A DNA stretch of 64,000 nt from Candidatus Poribacteria bacterium (GCA_018644665.1 JABGQA010000104.1:94950-158949); one strand, 5' to 3'; shown: positions 1 to 9,605, counted from the first letter of the stretch. Program-made: numbers and translations. Notes: a model not told the origin generated them from the letters alone.

Positions 1-2
1 CG

Positions 3-848
3 GCCTTACGGAGTGAGAAGGAACGACTCGAAGTGCTGACGGGTGAACTACAGGGAAGCAACGCCGCCCTGAACGACCTCACCGAACGGCTCGAGGACAG
101 GGTCAGGGAGCGTACAAGCGAACTCCTCGACTCCGAGGGGCGACTCCGCCAGGCCGAGAAGCTCGCGACGATCGGCAAGATGACCTCCATGATGGCACAC
201 GAGATCCGCAACCCACTGAGTTCCGTCCTCCTGAACCTGGAACTCCTCGAGGACGAGATCGACGGCTACACGGGAGCCGACACGGACGAGGCGCACGACC
301 TTCTCGGCTCAGTCCTCACGCAGATTCGCCGCGTCGAGGGCACCATACGCGAATACCTCGCCATCGCGAGGACGCCCAAGGTGACGCTCGTGCTCGGCGA
401 CGTGAACGCCGTCGTCCGCGAACAGGTCGACTTCATGCGGGCCGAGATCGAGCAGGCGGGCATCGACATCCACATGGACCTGAGCGACGCGGTCCCTTCG
501 GTGAATCTCGACGGCGAGCAGTTCAGCACCGTCGTCCTCAACTTGCTGAAGAACAGCATGGAAGCTATGCCTGAGGGTGGCGCCCTGCGCGTTTCCACCG
601 GAGCGCTGGACGCGTCCGTGACCTTACGTGTTCAGGACACAGGTCAGGGCATGACGCCGGACCAGTGCGAGCAGGTATTCGAGCCGCTCTACACGACCAA
701 GGACAAGGGGTTGGGCATGGGCCTCGCGTACGTCCAGCAGGTCGTCCGCGACCATCGGGGCGAGATCTCGTGCGTCAGCAACGGCGCAAGCGCAACTACT
801 TTCACGGTCGAACTGCCCATTCCGGCCCAAAGCCTGACAGCGGGGTAG
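3..848 (+). CDS. Sensor histidine kinase, C-terminal part (cut by window edge)
   Basis: The reading frame is open to the left edge, so the N-terminal sensor is missing and the true start lies outside. What remains is a coiled-coil linker rich in Glu/Arg, a HisKA dimerisation domain with the H-box MMAHEIRNPLSS (phospho-accepting His codon at 198-200), and a HATPase domain with an N-box (VVLNLLKNSMEAMPEGG), a G1 box (DTGQGM) and a G2 box (GLGMGLAYV). It should autophosphorylate and pass phosphate to the response regulator that starts 18 bases downstream on the same strand. The ATP-binding region resembles NtrB/AtoS-class kinases, which fits the NtrC-type partner. The input signal cannot be read because the sensor is outside the window. 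Confidence 0.93.
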   Translation, partial: ALRSEKERLEVLTGELQGSNAALNDLTERLEDRVRERTSELLDSEGRLRQAEKLATIGKMTSMMAHEIRNPLSSVLLNLELLEDEIDGYTGADTDEAHDLLGSVLTQIRRVEGTIREYLAIARTPKVTLVLGDVNAVVREQVDFMRAEIEQAGIDIHMDLSDAVPSVNLDGEQFSTVVLNLLKNSMEAMPEGGALRVSTGALDASVTLRVQDTGQGMTPDQCEQVFEPLYTTKDKGLGMGLAYVQQVVRDHRGEISCVSNGASATTFTVELPIPAQSLTAG

Positions 849-866
849 CCCGGAGACGACGCGCGT

Positions 867-2285
867 ATGGCCGACGGGAGCCACACTACCGAAGCCGCCG
901 CGAGCATTCTGGTGGTCGACGACGAGGAGCCGATCCGCGACTCCGTGCGCCGGATTCTGCTCAAAGAAGGCTTCGACGTGCGGGTCGCGGAGAGCGGGAA
1001 GCGTGGCCTGGAGGAGCTGCGCGAGAACCCGCCGAGCCTTCTGCTGGCCGACATCCACATGGCCGAGATGGACGGCCTCGAACTCCTCAAGTCCACAAAG
1101 ATGATCGCGCCCGAGACGCAGGTCATCATGATGACGGCCTACGGCACCGTCGAAAGCGCCGTACAGGCGATGAAGGACGGCGCCGACGACTTCTTGGAGA
1201 AGCCACTCTCCCGCGCCGCCCTCCTGAGCGCGATCAACAAGGCGCTCGAGAAGCACGTACTCGTCTCCGAAAACCGCCTGCTCCGTGCCGAGATTGCCAA
1301 GCACCGCGGGATCAGCAACGTCGTGGGTCGCAGCCATGCCATGCGCCAGGTTCTGGACCTCGTCGCTCAGGTCGCCCCGACAAACGCGACGGTCCTGATT
1401 ACTGGCGAGACCGGGACCGGCAAGGAGGTCATCGCGCGGGCGGTGCACCACCTGAGCCCACGGACCGACAGGCCGTTCGTGAGTGTCAACTGCGCCGCTC
1501 TCCCCGAGACGTTGATCGAGTCCGAACTGTTCGGCTACGAGAAGGGCGCGTTCACTGACGCCAAGGGACGCCGCGCCGGGAGATTCCAGCAGGCGCACAC
1601 GGGCACCCTGTTCCTCGACGAAATCGGGGACATGCAGCCGCACTTGCAGGTCAAGTTGCTGAGAGCGTTGCAGGAGGGCATGGTCGAACCCCTCGGCAGT
1701 TCACGCCCCCAGGAGGTCGACGTCCGCATCCTGACCGCGACCAACCGCGATCTCGGGGCCGCAGTCGCGACCGGGGCGTTCCGCGAGGATCTGTTCTACC
1801 GCCTGAACGTCGTGGGCATCGACTTGCCGCCGATGCGCGACCGGCGCGAGGACATCCCCATACTGGTGCATCACTTCATCAGGAGGTTCGCCGACCGCAA
1901 CGAGCGACGGGTACAGGGCATCGACGCTAGGGCGATGCGGTCGTTGCAGAACTACGAGTGGCCGGGCAACGTGCGGCAGATCGAGAACGTGATCGAGCGC
2001 GCCGTGATACTCGCGCCGGGCGACGTCATCATGCTGGCCGACCTGCCTCACGACATCGCGGGCGAGGACGCCGTCCCGGAGGACGTTCTGCACATCCCGA
2101 TCGGCCTGCCGTTCGAGGAGGTGAAATCTCGCGTCATTGGAGAGACGTTGCGGCGCGCCAACGGCAACAAGGAACTCGCCGCAAAGCTCCTCGACATATC
2201 TTCGCGCACGATATACAGATGGATGCGCGACCGGGAAGAGGCCGCGGCCGCGCCCGCCGAGCCTGAAGCCGCTACAGCCCCGTGA
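867..2285 (+). CDS. NtrC-family sigma54-dependent response regulator
   Basis: This 472-residue activator should act with sigma54 RNA polymerase once phosphorylated by the upstream kinase. Receiver domain: residues about 13-125, acidic pocket D18/D19, phospho-acceptor D62 and conserved K112. AAA+ domain: about 150-385, Walker A GETGTGKE at 180-187, a GAFTDA loop at 227-232 in place of the usual GAFTGA, and a Walker B-like FLDEIGD. A Fis-type helix-turn-helix ([20 protein letters not shown]) lies near the C-terminus. The GAFTGA loop contacts sigma54; the Asp variant also occurs in other family members, so it does not by itself imply inactivity. The 3' end overlaps the convergent propeller gene by 14 bases. 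The regulated genes are not evident from this window. Confidence 0.95.
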   Translation: MADGSHTTEAAASILVVDDEEPIRDSVRRILLKEGFDVRVAESGKRGLEELRENPPSLLLADIHMAEMDGLELLKSTKMIAPETQVIMMTAYGTVESAVQAMKDGADDFLEKPLSRAALLSAINKALEKHVLVSENRLLRAEIAKHRGISNVVGRSHAMRQVLDLVAQVAPTNATVLITGETGTGKEVIARAVHHLSPRTDRPFVSVNCAALPETLIESELFGYEKGAFTDAKGRRAGRFQQAHTGTLFLDEIGDMQPHLQVKLLRALQEGMVEPLGSSRPQEVDVRILTATNRDLGAAVATGAFREDLFYRLNVVGIDLPPMRDRREDIPILVHHFIRRFADRNERRVQGIDARAMRSLQNYEWPGNVRQIENVIERAVILAPGDVIMLADLPHDIAGEDAVPEDVLHIPIGLPFEEVKSRVIGETLRRANGNKELAAKLLDISSRTIYRWMRDREEAAAAPAEPEAATAP

Positions 2286-3147
2286 CCTCGCCGACCGCAA
2301 TACCGGACTCCCCGGCCACCGAGTAGAGCAGGTACACGCGCCCGTCCTCGGCGAAGACCGCCGGATCACGTAGCTGCCGGACGCGATCGCGCGACCAGCC
2401 GCGCACGGAAGGCTCGAGGGGCAGGTCAGCGCCTTCGTAACCGGTCTCGGGTTCGATGACGGTGGTGGCGTGCGATTCGCGCCACTCTGACCAGTCGTCC
2501 TTCAGTTCGATGCTGCTCAAAAGGATGCGTTCCGGCGTGTCGCCCACGTCCGAGTAGAAGACGTGGAGCGTGTCGCCCCGCAACGCCACTGCTGTGTGAC
2601 GCATGTCCGGCGAGAACAGCTCCGGGCCGCTCTCGAAGTCCGTCAGACCGTCGGCGGATCGGTAGAAGGTACCTGGCATCCCCAGCGCGTAGGTCATCCC
2701 GCGCCATGCGAAGACTCGGAAGTACGACACACCGAGGATCTCCGGGGCCGCGTCGAACGTCAGTCCGTCTTCAGACAGCGCGACGCGTGTAACCTGCCCG
2801 CGGCCTTCCGTCGGGCCGTGGTAGTACATGCGGATTCGCTGGGCGTCGTGGTCGACGTGTACGTCGGGCGATGCGAGATGCCCGGAGCAGTGTGAGTCCG
2901 CGAGGTCCAAGACGCCCAGCTCGTGCGTGCGCCAGGGGCCCTCCAAGCAGTCCGAGTAGGCGAGCCGGATGTAGGCGCCCTTGTGATGACCGAAGTAGAG
3001 GTAGTACCGCCCGAGCGGGTCCGACGCCCAGTCCGGGACTCGGATGAGTGACGGCCCGTTGACGTTGCTCCCCATGCGGTCGTCCATGTCTGGACGGATG
3101 ATGGGGTTCGCCGCGAACCGTCGGATCGTAAGACCGCTATTCGCCAT
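2272..3147 (-). CDS. GH43/GH32-like five-bladed beta-propeller protein
   Basis: This 291-residue protein has the repeating pattern of the GH43/GH32/GH68-type five-bladed propeller (PIIRPDMDDR near the start, then blades such as DVHVDHDAQRIRMYYHGP and VYLLYSVAGESG). No signal peptide is visible, so it is probably cytoplasmic. The fold hosts glycosidases and many catalytically uncertain relatives; the three acidic residues needed for GH43 activity cannot be assigned confidently by eye. Its start overlaps the dioxygenase stop by 11 bases, making it the last gene of a leftward operon with a PmoA-like protein, a methyltransferase and a PhyH dioxygenase. Inference: it binds or trims a carbohydrate-derived substrate handled by that operon. 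Confidence 0.8.
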   Translation of the reverse strand: MANSGLTIRRFAANPIIRPDMDDRMGSNVNGPSLIRVPDWASDPLGRYYLYFGHHKGAYIRLAYSDCLEGPWRTHELGVLDLADSHCSGHLASPDVHVDHDAQRIRMYYHGPTEGRGQVTRVALSEDGLTFDAAPEILGVSYFRVFAWRGMTYALGMPGTFYRSADGLTDFESGPELFSPDMRHTAVALRGDTLHVFYSDVGDTPERILLSSIELKDDWSEWRESHATTVIEPETGYEGADLPLEPSVRGWSRDRVRQLRDPAVFAEDGRVYLLYSVAGESGIAVGEVTGL

Positions 3148-3865
3148 CGTATCGGACGCCGTCCTTGGCTACCCAGAGACGATCCGTGAGCGGCTCGCCT
3201 GTGGTCGCGTTCCGCGTGTGCGAGGGGATGAACTGCACGATGTACCCCTTCCGCACCTCGTCTTCAGTGACGTTCGGCCCGCTGCGATGTAGGAGCAGTG
3301 ACGAGAACACCGCCATCGACCCACGTTTCATGGCGACCGCGACGCCCTCGTTGTCGCCTGTGTACCCCACGCGCCCGAGGTCGCTATCCGTGTGTGGGCG
3401 CGTGCCGTCCTTGTGGGATCCAGGAAGCAGCCAGACGCACCCGTTCTCGACCGTCGCGTCACGCAGCGCGACCCAGCACGTGTAGTACTGTTCGGGATCC
3501 ACGGGCGTGTAGCCGTTGTCCTGATGCCACGGGAATTCCTTGTGCGTCTCCGGGAACTTGTAGACCGCCTGGTTCCAGTAAAGCCGGACGTCAGGGCCGA
3601 TGATGCCGGTGGTGACGTCGACGAACTTGTCGCCCATAACGAACTCGCGCAGGGCGTTGTTCTTCTCGGCGAGGAACGCTGTAAACACTATCTCGTTCGG
3701 CCGACTGATTCCCGCTCCGCCAGAGACTTTCATCCCGGCGTTAGCGTCCTCGACGCAGCCATCGATGATCCCCTCGACGCTGTCCATCTCCTCGCCGTCG
3801 AAAAGGTCCTCGATGATGAAGAAGCCGCGATCCACGAACTGCTGCTTCTGGGCCTCGGTTACCAC
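3137..3865 (-). CDS. Phytanoyl-CoA dioxygenase (PhyH) family protein
   Basis: This is a predicted Fe(II)/2-oxoglutarate-dependent oxygenase of 242 residues, typical length for bacterial PhyH proteins. The facial triad is visible: H114-x-D116 in PWHQDNGY and distal H193 in LLLHRSGPN, followed by an Arg (R195) suited to 2-oxoglutarate. PhyH enzymes hydroxylate varied substrates (acyl chains, ectoine, natural products), so the substrate is unknown. The start is a GTG at 3865, chosen because GGGAGGA lies about 8 bases upstream; it overlaps the methyltransferase stop by 7 bases and points to translational coupling. PhyH families are strongly expanded in Poribacteria-like genomes, one reason for the suggested affiliation. 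Confidence 0.9.
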   Translation of the reverse strand: MVTEAQKQQFVDRGFFIIEDLFDGEEMDSVEGIIDGCVEDANAGMKVSGGAGISRPNEIVFTAFLAEKNNALREFVMGDKFVDVTTGIIGPDVRLYWNQAVYKFPETHKEFPWHQDNGYTPVDPEQYYTCWVALRDATVENGCVWLLPGSHKDGTRPHTDSDLGRVGYTGDNEGVAVAMKRGSMAVFSSLLLHRSGPNVTEDEVRKGYIVQFIPSHTRNATTGEPLTDRLWVAKDGVRYDGE

Positions 3866-5046
3866 TCCAGAATCCTCCCAGCGTCGGCTTCAGCGTCGGG
3901 TTCGGCTTTCGCCGGCGCATCGCCGTAGAAGGAGTGCATGATGGGCACCCCTGTCCGCACCTCGTATCGATCGCCGCATCCCTGGCATTCGAGGGTTGCT
4001 GCGTCCGGGGCCGCTACCACCGGTGAGTGGCAGCTAGTGCACGCCAGTTTCGCCACCAACTCGTCCGTCAACGGTGGCTCGGTGTCGCCGGGCTCCTCCA
4101 CCTTCGCGCGGATCTGGCGGAACTCATGCGTGCCGTCGAGTCCCCAGTGTAGTCGCCGGTTGGGCAGTTCCGTCGCGTTACGCCGGTAGATCTCGTCTGT
4201 CACGAAGCGGCGGGGGTGGGTGCGGTCGCTGATTCCGGCGCTGCTGGGTTCGGCGAAGTCGGTCCTGGACAGCATATAGAGCGCGCGGTTGGGCATCACT
4301 CGTCGCCAGAAGCGATCCAATGCCAGGTTCGCGCGAATCAATGATCGCGCCTGCCAAACCTTGCCGATTGTCCGCTTGTACGCGGACGCCGCGACCAGCG
4401 TGGGCAGCGCATTCACGTGCGTGATGACGGCCGATGCCGGCAGCACGGCCTGGAACGTATCCCGAACGAACAGGAACACATGCTGATCGTGATCCGCCCC
4501 GAGGTCCGGCTCGAATTCATCCAGTTCGCGTTTTGTGAGAGCCTGCGGGACCCCCACGAACAGGTGGCGCCGGGCCACCCTCGCCAACTCCGCGATGACG
4601 TTCGCCGGCTCGGTCGTGTGTTCGAGGGTGTTTGTGCAGATGACTACATCGAACGCGTCGTCGGCGAAGGGCAGCGCGTGCGCGTCGGCGCACGCGCCCT
4701 CGATCCGATGGTAGTCCCACATCCGACGGACGCCGGATACTGAGAGGTCCAGGCCCATCACCGACGCGCCGTAGCGCGCCTGCGCCAGGCGCGGTGTGAA
4801 CCCCTCCGCGCATCCGACGTCCAGTACGCTGTCGAAGGTGAGCGCGTCCAACTGGGTGATCAACTCGACGAGATCGCCGTACTGGAACGCCCTATACGCC
4901 TCGAACCCGTAGATCGGCTGATGGGGCAGGTATGTCCCACCCGCGTCCACGCGTCGGAACAGGCGATCCTGCTCCTCCATCGACGTTCGCGTCCACTCCT
5001 CCCAAGATCCCGTCACTGCGTCCCCTTCTGGCCGGCGCCCGGTCAT
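3859..5046 (-). CDS. SAM-dependent methyltransferase with C-terminal Trm112-like zinc ribbon
   Basis: A class I methyltransferase domain (motif I VLDVGCAEGF, then DAFDVVICTNTLEHTTEPANV) is followed by about 150 less conserved residues and a C-terminal ribbon with Cys pairs at residues 336/339 and 354/357, resembling Trm112-type zinc fingers. Start choice: ATG 5046 lies 16 bases after the PmoA-like stop; an internal GTG at 5016 has a better ribosome site (AAGGGG, 5 bases upstream) and is a real alternative. The frame stays open further upstream to 5175, but that part overlaps the preceding gene and looks non-coding. Substrate unknown; co-transcription suggests a small molecule shared with the PhyH enzyme. 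Confidence 0.85.
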   Translation of the reverse strand: MTGRRPEGDAVTGSWEEWTRTSMEEQDRLFRRVDAGGTYLPHQPIYGFEAYRAFQYGDLVELITQLDALTFDSVLDVGCAEGFTPRLAQARYGASVMGLDLSVSGVRRMWDYHRIEGACADAHALPFADDAFDVVICTNTLEHTTEPANVIAELARVARRHLFVGVPQALTKRELDEFEPDLGADHDQHVFLFVRDTFQAVLPASAVITHVNALPTLVAASAYKRTIGKVWQARSLIRANLALDRFWRRVMPNRALYMLSRTDFAEPSSAGISDRTHPRRFVTDEIYRRNATELPNRRLHWGLDGTHEFRQIRAKVEEPGDTEPPLTDELVAKLACTSCHSPVVAAPDAATLECQGCGDRYEVRTGVPIMHSFYGDAPAKAEPDAEADAGRILEW

Positions 5047-5062
5047 AGTCCAGGCGTCGGGT

Positions 5063-6169
5063 CTAGGCCGACGCCTTGGGTGGGCTGACGAAGTTATGAT
5101 AGGCCCCGCCGATGTCGGCGTGACCGGCATTTCCTTCGTGCACCACGACCTGGTAGCGGAACGTGAGAGAGTCACCGGCCTTCAGGTCGTACGTCCCGTC
5201 GCCGTCGAGGAGCTGTCCTCCCTGCTCGAAGGTGCCCCGGCCGAAGATGTTCGTGCCCATGAGGCCGTAGTTGCGCACATGCCAGTGGCATGGATGCCGC
5301 GGGTTGGTCGTGTGGTCCAGCACGGCGATGCCGAGTTGCGTCTCGTCGACGTAGCCGGAGTAGTCGCACCAGTTCGCACGCTTGCCCCACGTCTCGGCTT
5401 CGTTGACGCCGCCGAAGGAGTTCTCGATCGTGCCCGTGTTGCTGGCCTTGACGGTCGGGGCCACGCGCACGCACATGATCCCGCCTTCCTTGGTGTCGCC
5501 GAAGTGCACGTCGCCTTCGGTAGCCTTGAAGACGATCGTTGCGTCGATGACGCGCCGCCTGGTGGGCAGGTTGTAGATGCGCCACGTAACCTCGTCGGTC
5601 ATGAGAGGCGTGCCGTCGCCGCCCTGCCAGACGCACTCCGTGGCGATCTCGCCGAACACGGGTCCACTGACGACACGCTTCAGGTTCGTGAGCACGACGC
5701 GACCCGAGTTGGAGCCTTCCGCCCAGCAGTCCTCTTCGTTGACCTCGCCGTAGGCGACGTAGAGCGAGCGATGGTGCTTGTGGTCCGCAGCGCCCGTCTC
5801 CGTGACTTCCTTGCCGTCCGGCCCAAGCACCGGGTAGAAGTGCGGGCGGTAGTGGTCCTTGGAATACAGGAACGTCGTGAACGCCTCGCCGCCGATGGAG
5901 ACATCTATCTCGCTGCCGTTGTCCGTGAGGGCGACCAGGTCCGTCGCGGGATGCTCGACAACCTCGTAGCTACGCGTCTCGCCAGCCGACAGCCGCTCCG
6001 CGATGAACGTCAGTGTGCCGTCGAGTACCTGCGCCGGCAGGGCGTTGCCGCTTTGCCCGTCGATCACGAAGACGCTACTGTCCGAAATGCCCTCGGGGGC
6101 CGCCACGGAGATGGGAACCTCGAGCCGGTCATGCTCGCCGCCGTTGACTGTAAAAGTTGGGCCTGCCAC
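5063..6169 (-). CDS. PmoA-like family protein (DUF6807 type)
   Basis: The protein has the character of the family annotated as methane oxygenase PmoA in planctomycete and Poribacteria-like genomes: an N-terminal beta domain (VPISVAAPEGIS), then YSKDHYRPHFYPVLGPDGK, TGAADHKHHRSLYVAYGEVN and a C-terminal HATNPRHPCHWHVRNYG-like segment rich in His. Despite the name, this soluble family is not membrane methane monooxygenase; its biochemical role is uncertain, and sugar-related catabolic contexts are common. Start: GTG at 6169, preceded by AGGAGA at ideal spacing; an upstream TTG at 6187 is less likely. It is the first gene of the four-gene operon and follows a strong promoter at 6224-6252. Confidence 0.87.
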   Translation of the reverse strand: MAGPTFTVNGGEHDRLEVPISVAAPEGISDSSVFVIDGQSGNALPAQVLDGTLTFIAERLSAGETRSYEVVEHPATDLVALTDNGSEIDVSIGGEAFTTFLYSKDHYRPHFYPVLGPDGKEVTETGAADHKHHRSLYVAYGEVNEEDCWAEGSNSGRVVLTNLKRVVSGPVFGEIATECVWQGGDGTPLMTDEVTWRIYNLPTRRRVIDATIVFKATEGDVHFGDTKEGGIMCVRVAPTVKASNTGTIENSFGGVNEAETWGKRANWCDYSGYVDETQLGIAVLDHTTNPRHPCHWHVRNYGLMGTNIFGRGTFEQGGQLLDGDGTYDLKAGDSLTFRYQVVVHEGNAGHADIGGAYHNFVSPPKASA

Positions 6170-6223
6170 AGCTTTCTCCTGCCTCAAATCGCCTCGATCG
6201 CGCGTGAGAGCTACGCTGCGCCA

Positions 6224-6252
6224 ATCCTAGCACCCGGCATGCCGCTGCTCAA
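6224..6252 (-). promoter_or_regulatory. Sigma70-type promoter of the PmoA-like operon
   Basis: Read on the minus strand: -35 TTGAGC (6247-6252), a 17-base spacer, -10 TAGGAT (6224-6229) preceded by TGC, an extended -10. It lies about 55 bases upstream of the GTG start at 6169. Confidence 0.7.
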
Positions 6253-6934
6253 GACTTCGCCTGTGCACGACACGGGTGGCGGCCTGATGGGACGCCCGTG
6301 GACGGGCACGCTCAGAACGCACGAGTCGCCTGCGGAAGTCTGATTGCCAGCGATACGAACATGACATCGAGTCAGCGGCGTCCGGCACACGGTCAGAACC
6401 CGCTGTCCGCAGCTGCCCCGCAAGCCGGGGCCTGTAGACCCGGCTAGCACGCAGGTCGGACCTGGCGAGATTCGGCGTGTCACAGCCGGGCACATGGGGC
6501 GCCGCCAGCCAACCCAACGTCCGCTAAACCGTGGGCCACATCGAGATCAACTGACCAGAACGGCGTAATCGCCCTCAGCGGGACGACACCCCAGTGACCT
6601 TTGAGAGCGGCACTGTCCGCCGGCGCCCCGCGTCCAACGAACGGCCACTACGGGCGAGCGCTCCTCGCTCGACGGCCCCGGAGAGCCGCAGAATCACCGG
6701 CACGGCCGACGTTCCTGGCGGAAGCGCGACGTTGGGCGGCTCTGCAGAGACTCGGGATCGAACACCAACTCGGCGCTGAGACGCGGTGGGGAGCCTACTT
6801 CATGCACCACCACGGAGCGACGCAGGTGGTACGCCATGCGGTTAGCGAGTGGGCCCAAGCCGATCGGAGATGTTTGTGTGGCCTCACGGTGGATATGGCG
6901 CGGCGCCGCCAGAGCCGGAGATTCGTCCGCGGCT
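6253..6934. other. Intergenic region without a recognised gene
   Basis: About 680 bases between the PmoA-like operon promoter and the stop of the dehydrogenase. All frames give Arg/Ala/Pro-rich translations typical of non-coding high-GC DNA. A stretch near 6410-6455 superficially recalls the core of a cobalamin riboswitch but lacks a plausible downstream gene. Confidence 0.5.
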
Positions 6935-7885
6935 CTACCGCCAGTCGAACACCGTTCCCAGCAACCGCGCGGGTTCATCTCGGAGCGTGTCGTAGACGCG
7001 CGCCGCCTCCGCCACCGGAACCACATCCTGGATGATCGGGGCGAATGTCACCAGACGCCTGCGTACGAGGCGGCACAGATGGTCGAGGTCGGATCTGTCG
7101 AAGTGGCTGTTCTGCTTGACGGTGATTTCGCGCCCCTGCGCCAGGTTGAACGTGTATTCCACCTTGTGCCTGCCGGCGATGAACAGCACGGATCCGCCAT
7201 GTTCAGCCGCCCGAATCAGGTTGTCTTCCATGCCAGGGACGCCGGCCACGTCCAACACCGCGCGGAACCCGGCGTCTGCGATCTGGTCTGCCCACAGCTC
7301 CGTGCCAACGGCAACCACTTCCTCTGCGGCGCCGATTTCGCGCGCGACGGCTAGCCGCCGCTCGTCGACGTCGCACAACGTGACCCGAGCGCCCATGGCA
7401 TTCGCGATCTGAGCCGCGAGTTGTCCGACGATGCCCGCGCCAACAACAAGGAACTGATCCCCTATTCGGAGGTCGGCGTTCCGGCAGCAGCGCATCGCGA
7501 CGCCGCCTACCCCGAAGAGGGCCGCATGCTTGGGTTCCACGTCGTCGGGAAGCTTGATATGCAGTCCGTCTTCATCCTCCAGACAGAACTCCTGGTGATC
7601 CTGGCTCATGTAGAGTAGGTCGCCAACCGCCAAATCCTCGACGTCCGGGCCGACCTCGATCACCTCGCCGACGTTCTGGTATCCGCAGCCGCCAGGGAGC
7701 GCGTCGGTTGGGCGCGCGTAGTTACCACCGATCAAGTCATTCCGTTCGGTGCCGTTCGTAACGCCCGAAAACAGGACCCGCGTGCGAACCTGGCTGCCCG
7801 TAGGGCTATCCGGCTCGGGCCAGTCGTCTACGAGCCGCTTTTCGCGGGCTGTCTCATCCCTCAGCATCGTTACGAGTGCACGCAT
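6935..7885 (-). CDS. Medium-chain (zinc-type) alcohol dehydrogenase-like protein
   Basis: This 316-residue MDR-superfamily oxidoreductase has an N-terminal GroES-like domain (VLFSGVTNGTERNDLIGG) and a Rossmann domain with VVGAGIVGQLAAQIANAMGA binding NAD(P). The usual catalytic-zinc Cys/His pattern is not obvious: the segment normally carrying GHE reads GCGYQNVGEV, so it may belong to the BchC/sorbitol-dehydrogenase-like branch or be zinc-independent. Start: ATG 7885 with AGAGGAGG about 11 bases upstream. The frame remains open to 8176, but that part is Arg-rich and unlike the family. It stands alone, and no substrate can be inferred from neighbours. Confidence 0.85.
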   Translation of the reverse strand: MRALVTMLRDETAREKRLVDDWPEPDSPTGSQVRTRVLFSGVTNGTERNDLIGGNYARPTDALPGGCGYQNVGEVIEVGPDVEDLAVGDLLYMSQDHQEFCLEDEDGLHIKLPDDVEPKHAALFGVGGVAMRCCRNADLRIGDQFLVVGAGIVGQLAAQIANAMGARVTLCDVDERRLAVAREIGAAEEVVAVGTELWADQIADAGFRAVLDVAGVPGMEDNLIRAAEHGGSVLFIAGRHKVEYTFNLAQGREITVKQNSHFDRSDLDHLCRLVRRRLVTFAPIIQDVVPVAEAARVYDTLRDEPARLLGTVFDWR

Positions 7886-8597
7886 TGGCGCTGGCGCCTC
7901 CTCTGTGAATCGGTGCTCCTGGTCTGCGACGACGCAAGGTCCGTCCCAAGCGGAGACGGGAGCATGTAAGATCCTGCGCGTGGCGTCCCGCCGCATAGTG
8001 AGTACAGTAGAGATGCGGCTTTGCATGGCGCGGCATTGCCGGACACTTACGTGAGTCCGTGGCCGCTCGACTTGGGGAGCACGGAGGACGCGCGACCCGC
8101 CCGCGCGCGGGCCGAAGACAATCCACGCCACGCCGACAGGAGGGAAGAATACGACGCTCCCGACGTCGAGCGCCAACCGGGGTCAACTGCCCCGCACTTC
8201 CATCTGCGTCCTCCTCCGCTACGCCCGCTGCTCCCGGTGTGCGCGCTCTGCGACCGCCGCTCCGGGGCACGCATCACGTCCACATCCCCGCTCGAAGCCA
8301 CATTCGGACCAATGGACTCGTACACGGCCGCAGTACTGGCACCCAGAAAGCCCCTGCTACATGCGGGACCAGGGGACTACCACGGACCCGACGCACGCTT
8401 GCGGTGAATACGCGCGGATCGGTTGGGCCGGTCGCAGCATCCGGTACGTCCGCCTCGGGAACGGGTCGGAACGCATGACAGAATGACGCCTGTCCGCAAG
8501 CGCGTCAGACCATATCCGTGTGCATCCGCGAGGTCGCGCCACTAGAATCGTCCATGGAGAGACGTGTGGAAGCGGCCACGGGCGGAAGGGATGAAGC
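7886..8597. other. Intergenic region with a possible -10 element
   Basis: About 710 bases between divergent genes with no convincing coding sequence. A TAGAAT at 8543-8548 sits 50 bases before the TolB-like start and could be its -10; the matching -35 position (GTGCAT, 8520-8525) is poor. Confidence 0.4.
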
Positions 8598-9605
8598 ATG
8601 GCACCCGCAACGAAGCCGATCGCCGGACAGGCCCTGAGGAACGGAATCGTCACTGTCGCGCTGGCTCTCCAGTTCGTATGCGTGGGTCCGACCGCATGGT
8701 CACAGGACGGAGCGCGCATCGTGTTCGGAGCGTACGCGGGCGGCGGCGATCCGAGCATCTACATGACCAGCCCGCAGGGAGCCTCGTTCGAGCGGCTGAC
8801 GGACGGTGCTGGTCACGACACCTTCCCCGCATGGTCGAACGACGGCCGAACCATCGCCTTCCCGTCCGTCCGAGGTGACGACAAGGCCGAGTGGTTGGCT
8901 CGCATCTACCTGATGGATACGGACGGGGGCAACCTGAGGCCTGTCACGGCAGGGCCCGACGACTGGGGCGTCACCTTCTCGCCGCGCGACGACGCCATCG
9001 CCTACGGAAAGTGGGGCGACGACGACATCGGCGTGTATGTGACCGACCTCGGCGCCGATCGACACACCCGGATAACAGACCGGGGTACGGCGGCGATGGA
9101 CCCCAGTTGGCGGCCGGTAGGCGATACTATCGCGTACACGTCGGATCGGGCGGGCTCCTATGATCTCCACACCATGGCCCACGACGGGGCCCATCTGCAG
9201 GCGCTGACCGACCGCCGCGCCTCGGACGGCGGCGCCAGTTGGCATCCTCGCGCGGACGCTGTCGCGTTCGTCTCTTACGGCGAGGGGGACGGTAACGGGG
9301 ACATCTACACGATAAGGGCCGACGGATCCGGCGAGCGACAGCTGACCTGGCATCCCGAAACCGACAACTGGCCCCGTTGGTCGCCGGACGGCACGCAGAT
9401 CCTGTTCTCGTCACGACGTGACGGCGCCAACGCTCTGTTCATCATGGATCTGGACGGCGCCATCGTCCGGAAGGTGACGGATGAGCGGTTCACCGTACAG
9501 GGTGCGGACTGGTTCGACCCGGACGCTCCGCGTACCGTCTCTCCTCTCGGCCGATACGCAACCACGTGGGGTTGGCTCAAGCGTCTTGGCTCCCCCGCTC
9601 GATGA
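8598..9605 (+). CDS. Exported TolB-like (PD40) beta-propeller protein
   Basis: A 335-residue protein with a signal peptide (hydrophobic stretch about residues 15-30, likely cleavage after the Ala/Trp/Ser region near 35) followed by six PD40 blades, each with the (W)SPDG-type turn: PAWSNDGRTIAF, VTFSPRDDAIAY, PSWRPVGDTIAY, ASWHPRADAVAF, PRWSPDGTQILF and GADWFDPDAP. It lacks the N-terminal TolB domain, so it is not the Tol-Pal component itself. The C-terminal tail (ADWFDP...RTVSPLGRYATTWG) matches the tails of the two TolB-like proteins at 20-22 kb, defining a local paralogue family. A good SD (GGAAGGG) precedes the ATG. Likely a periplasmic binding or scaffold protein; ligand unknown. Confidence 0.85.
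   Translation: MAPATKPIAGQALRNGIVTVALALQFVCVGPTAWSQDGARIVFGAYAGGGDPSIYMTSPQGASFERLTDGAGHDTFPAWSNDGRTIAFPSVRGDDKAEWLARIYLMDTDGGNLRPVTAGPDDWGVTFSPRDDAIAYGKWGDDDIGVYVTDLGADRHTRITDRGTAAMDPSWRPVGDTIAYTSDRAGSYDLHTMAHDGAHLQALTDRRASDGGASWHPRADAVAFVSYGEGDGNGDIYTIRADGSGERQLTWHPETDNWPRWSPDGTQILFSSRRDGANALFIMDLDGAIVRKVTDERFTVQGADWFDPDAPRTVSPLGRYATTWGWLKRLGSPAR

Noticed and set aside
624..1643. 339-residue frame antisense to the kinase-regulator pair
   Set aside because: Shadow of the two well-supported two-component genes; such long antisense frames are expected at this GC content.
6340..6460. Possible cobalamin riboswitch (CTGCCCCGCAAGC, then CCTGTAGACC)
   Set aside because: The GGTG...AA.TCC part and proper pairing are missing, and no gene lies downstream on the plus strand; resemblance is partial and probably chance or relic.
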